From contig CP051235.1 of NCBI GenBank assembly GCA_017794705.1, positions 1-64,000 of the forward strand: 64,000 nucleotides of DNA, read 5' to 3'. The notes beneath the pieces are model-generated. The model was not told the DNA's origin and ran no database searches. It saw nothing but the letters and a program-made list of their open reading frames with translations. The translations under genes and the position numbers were made by a program. This DNA is from Devosia sp. GTDB taxonomy: Bacteria; Pseudomonadota; Alphaproteobacteria; Rhizobiales; Devosiaceae. Shown here piece after piece: positions 63,718 through 64,000 of the stretch (the first letter of the stretch is position 1; the number at the start of each line of letters is the position of its first letter).

Positions 63718-64000
63718 TCAGGCGCCGGGATTTGATTGTTCCTGGGCCTGCAAAAGGCTGGTCATGATCTGGTCGGCAATGCCCACGCCACCTGTCTTCG
63801 CGATGGCAGCGGCGAACTGTTCGCTTTGCATGCCGCGCCAGGTGTCGGTGCTGAAGTCGCCGCCGTTTTCGGAGTCTTTTCCGAGGCCTTTGAACATTTC
63901 CGAAACCAGCGTGTTCAGAAACACCGCTTCGAGTTCCTCGGCTTGCTGCCGAAGCCCTTCGTAGCCCTGGGCGGTCGAAGTGGGGGCGGAAAAGCTGGTG
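63718..64000 (-). CDS. rod-binding protein (FlgJ N-terminal type), partial
   Basis: The frame is open from the stop at 63718 to the window end, so its start lies beyond. The visible 93 residues include EGLRQQAEELEAVFLNTLVS then EMFKGLG, the rod-binding motif of FlgJ, and STDTWRGMQSEQFAAAIAKTGG with GIADQIMTSLL. There is no sign of the muramidase domain, as usual in alphaproteobacteria, where FlgJ is split. It should cap the growing rod in the periplasm. An ATG at 63924 exists but cuts the motif. Confidence 0.8.
   Translation of the reverse strand, partial: TSFSAPTSTAQGYEGLRQQAEELEAVFLNTLVSEMFKGLGKDSENGGDFSTDTWRGMQSEQFAAAIAKTGGVGIADQIMTSLLQAQEQSNPGA

Overview
The window is GC-rich chromosomal DNA from an alphaproteobacterium, most likely order Hyphomicrobiales (Rhizobiales) and close to Devosiaceae. 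This rests on gene content, not a database search. The markers are a giant GPR/RgsE-type coiled-coil polar protein, the FlbT/FlaF flagellin regulators, a MetA-type homoserine acyltransferase, a pca operon and DUF2849 in a cys operon. Genes are densely packed, with many ATGA or TGATG overlaps and several TTG/GTG starts. I see no insertion sequence, integrase, phage module or CRISPR array.

Layout. 1-9.6 kb: an ABC exporter (permease cut by the window edge), leuA behind a leucine-rich leader peptide and hairpin, two small secreted Met/His/Cys proteins (probably copper-related), periplasmic MsrA, a VOC protein, a DUF4199 / membrane LuxR / MscS block, tRNA-Lys(CTT) and an RgpF-like glycan protein. 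9.9-14.8 kb: a CUT2-type sugar importer whose two permease domains are fused into one 758-residue protein, then a YkgJ protein. 14.9-23.7 kb: a PatB-like C-S lyase, the complete protocatechuate branch of the beta-ketoadipate pathway in one operon (pcaD-C-H-G-I-J-F-B) and a denD-like dehydrogenase. 23.9-33.5 kb: envelope and polysaccharide genes (FemAB-like transferase, flippase, GNAT, NagZ-like hydrolase, LpxH-like phosphoesterase, glycosyltransferase), two transporters, and an ArsR-SRPBCC-DUF1761 operon behind a perfect 24-bp palindrome.

33.5-45.6 kb: the GPR-like protein is divergent from an Hpt protein. A ferredoxin and a secreted protein with a duplicated domain follow, then a sulfite-assimilation operon: truncated cysG, DUF2849, cysI, cysH fused to DUF934, ferredoxin-NADP reductase and ferredoxin. 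That operon encodes siroheme assembly, both reductases and their electron supply. 45.6-55.1 kb: a second ArsR, an HDAC-family deacetylase, an alcohol dehydrogenase, a LysE exporter, YcjF/YcjX, a set of very small proteins (two related helical proteins, a ribbon-helix-helix-like protein, DUF1328, a 29-residue Lys/Ala/Pro peptide), metA and an uncharacterised P-loop ATPase. 55.2-64 kb: flagellar genes flgE (behind a near-perfect sigma-54 promoter), flgK and flgL, convergent with flaF, flbT, a large acidic flagellin, a FlgN-like chaperone and a rod-binding protein cut by the window end.

No single unknown system stands out. The best leads are the leuA leader, the GPR-like protein with its Hpt neighbour, the CysH-DUF934 fusion with truncated CysG, the sigma-54 hook promoter, the flbT/flaF overlap and the cluster of tiny proteins near 52-53 kb.
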